From Xanthobacteraceae bacterium (GTDB lineage: Bacteria > Pseudomonadota > Alphaproteobacteria > Rhizobiales > Xanthobacteraceae), in contig JARLIY010000069.1 in assembly GCA_031291475.1 (NCBI GenBank), forward strand, positions 52,857 through 116,856: 64,000 nt of DNA, given 5' to 3'. A program made the translations under genes and the position numbers. Shown here piece by piece: positions 62,605 through 64,000 of this stretch (positions are counted from its first letter, which is position 1; every line of letters starts with the position of its first letter). Under the pieces are notes generated by a model. It was not told where the DNA came from. It did no database searches and saw nothing but the letters and a program-made list of their open reading frames with translations.

Positions 62605-64000
62605 ATGACTGCCACTCCCATCGAAAACATCCGAAATTTCGCGATCATCGCCCATATCGACCACGGCAAATCGACGCTCGCCGACCGGCTGATCCAGCTT
62701 ACCGGCGGGCTCGAAGCCCGCGAAATGGTCGAGCAGGTGCTCGATTCGATGGATATCGAGCGCGAGCGCGGCATTACCATCAAAGCGCAGACGGTGCGGC
62801 TCAAATACCGCGCGCGCGACGGTACAGACTACATCCTCAACCTGATCGACACACCCGGCCACGTCGATTTCGCCTACGAGGTCAACCGCTCGCTCGCCGC
62901 TTGCGAGGGCTCACTGCTGGTCGTCGACGCGAGCCAGGGCGTGGAGGCGCAGACGCTCGCCAATGTCTACCATGCGCTGGATGCGGGGCATGAAGTGGTG
63001 CCGGTCCTCAACAAGATCGACCTGCCGGCCGCGGAACCCGACCAGGTCAAGCAGCAGATCGAGGACGTGATCGGCATCGACGCCTCCGACGCCATTCTGA
63101 TCTCCGCCAAGACCGGATTGAACGTGCCGGAAGTGCTGGAAGCAATTGTGCAGCGGCTGCCGCCGCCGAAAGGCGACGCCAAGGCGCCGCTCAAGGCGCT
63201 CCTGGTCGATAGCTGGTACGATGCCTATCTCGGCGTCGTTGTGCTCTTCCGCGTCGTCGACGGCGTGCTGAAGAAGGGTCAGCGCATCCGCATGATGGGA
63301 ACCGACGTCAACTACGAAGTCGATCGCGTCGGCGTATTCACGCCGAAACGTGTCGAGCTCGGCGAATTGGGGCCGGGCGAGATCGGCTTCTTGACCGCCT
63401 CCATCAAGGAAGTGGCCGACACCCGCGTCGGCGATACCATCACCGACGACAAAAGGCCGGTCGCGGCGCCGCTACCCGGCTTTCGCCCCGCGATCCCGGT
63501 CGTGTTCTGCGGTTTGTTTCCCGTCGATGCGGCCGATTTCGAAAATCTGCGCGCCGCCATGGGCAGGCTCCGGCTCAACGACGCGAGTTTTTCCTATGAG
63601 ATGGAGACCTCGGCCGCGCTCGGCTTCGGCTTCCGCTGCGGTTTTCTCGGGCTTCTCCACCTTGAGATCATCCAGGAGCGACTCGAGCGCGAGTTCAATC
63701 TCAATCTGATCGCCACCGCGCCGTCAGTCATCTACAAGATCAAATTGCGCAACGGCCAGCAGCTTGAGATTCACAACCCTGTCGACATGCCGGATCCGAA
63801 CCACATCGAGGAAATGCAGGAGCCGTGGATCGAGGCGACCATTTTGACGCCAGACGAATATCTCGGCTCTGTGCTTAAGCTCTGCCAAGATCGCCGCGGT
63901 GAGCAAAAAGAGCTGACGTATGTCGGCAACCGCGCGCTGGTAAAGTACAACCTTCCACTCAACGAGGTGGTGTTCGACTTTTATGACCGGCTGAAATCGG
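62605..64000 (+). CDS. lepA: Elongation factor 4 (LepA), 3' truncated by window edge
   Basis: 465 codons visible, no stop before the edge; full LepA has about 600. GTPase motifs: G1 [10 protein letters not shown]2 RGITIKAQ, G3 DTPGHVDF, G4 NKID, G5 SAK. Domain II and the [19 protein letters not shown] stretch follow in order. Back-translocates stalled ribosomes. ATG 62605 gives the normal start [18 protein letters not shown]. Confidence 0.95.
   Translation, partial: MTATPIENIRNFAIIAHIDHGKSTLADRLIQLTGGLEAREMVEQVLDSMDIERERGITIKAQTVRLKYRARDGTDYILNLIDTPGHVDFAYEVNRSLAACEGSLLVVDASQGVEAQTLANVYHALDAGHEVVPVLNKIDLPAAEPDQVKQQIEDVIGIDASDAILISAKTGLNVPEVLEAIVQRLPPPKGDAKAPLKALLVDSWYDAYLGVVVLFRVVDGVLKKGQRIRMMGTDVNYEVDRVGVFTPKRVELGELGPGEIGFLTASIKEVADTRVGDTITDDKRPVAAPLPGFRPAIPVVFCGLFPVDAADFENLRAAMGRLRLNDASFSYEMETSAALGFGFRCGFLGLLHLEIIQERLEREFNLNLIATAPSVIYKIKLRNGQQLEIHNPVDMPDPNHIEEMQEPWIEATILTPDEYLGSVLKLCQDRRGEQKELTYVGNRALVKYNLPLNEVVFDFYDRLKS

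Overview
The window is high-GC DNA from an alphaproteobacterium of the order Hyphomicrobiales (Rhizobiales), most like Bradyrhizobiaceae or Xanthobacteraceae. Gene order supports this: DUF2948 / hisD / UPF0262 / LMW-phosphatase / infA / maf / yacG; pckA / chvI / chvG / hprK / IIA-Man / HPr / ahcY; and lysC / ptsP / prfA / prmC / DUF4167. So do the RegS/RegR-type redox pair, the short HprK, and palindromic intergenic repeats of a kind common in that group. No phage, IS element, CRISPR array or plasmid function was seen. It reads as core chromosome with small accessory inserts.

Layout. 1-2919: end of a glutamate-cysteine ligase, a small secreted protein, an 800-base non-coding stretch with a repeat pair and a strongly structured candidate RNA, and an L,D-transpeptidase lipoprotein. 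3050-6612: two convergent MetE C-terminal-like zinc methyltransferases and a branched-chain-type ABC binding protein. 6915-10955: a soluble PAS chemoreceptor, an SDR, a cysteine hydrolase and an MBL-fold hydrolase. 10971-17068: DUF1801, tRNA-Phe, then the yacG-to-DUF2948 cluster, split by an oppositely oriented cupredoxin/FTR1 iron-uptake pair. 17451-23459: a tiny HTH protein, a broken type I secretion pair (frameshifted ATPase, amber-interrupted HlyD adaptor) and a CHASE2 adenylate cyclase. 23492-30363: RegR/RegS-like redox regulators, obgE, a membrane legumain-like protease, a GNAT enzyme, and rpmA/rplU. 30597-36017: a beta-hydroxyacid dehydrogenase, small exported proteins, pobA and a third MetE-like enzyme. 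36410-43879: lysC, ptsP, prfA, prmC, DUF4167, DUF6460. 44106-50284: a compact cluster for a 2-oxoacid-dehydrogenase-like complex (E1 alpha, E1 beta, E2) with a cupin, a semialdehyde dehydrogenase and a 2-hydroxyacid dehydrogenase, but no E3. 50297-59680: pckA, a HugZ-like protein, ChvI/ChvG, the regulatory PTS branch, a frameshifted UdgX-type uracil-DNA glycosylase, and ahcY behind a SahR-like palindrome. 59684-64000: divergent GT39 and GT2-GtrA glycosyltransferases and the start of lepA.

How the genes work together. ChvG/ChvI with HprK, IIA and HPr, plus EI-Ntr (PtsP), form a regulatory phosphotransfer network with no sugar permease in view. RegS/RegR is the redox control pair. The GT2-GtrA protein can make and flip a lipid-linked sugar for the GT39 enzyme. 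AhcY and the MetE-like proteins both concern methyl metabolism, although the MetE-like substrates are unknown. Three coding disruptions in 64 kb mean either real gene decay or local consensus errors; only reads can decide.
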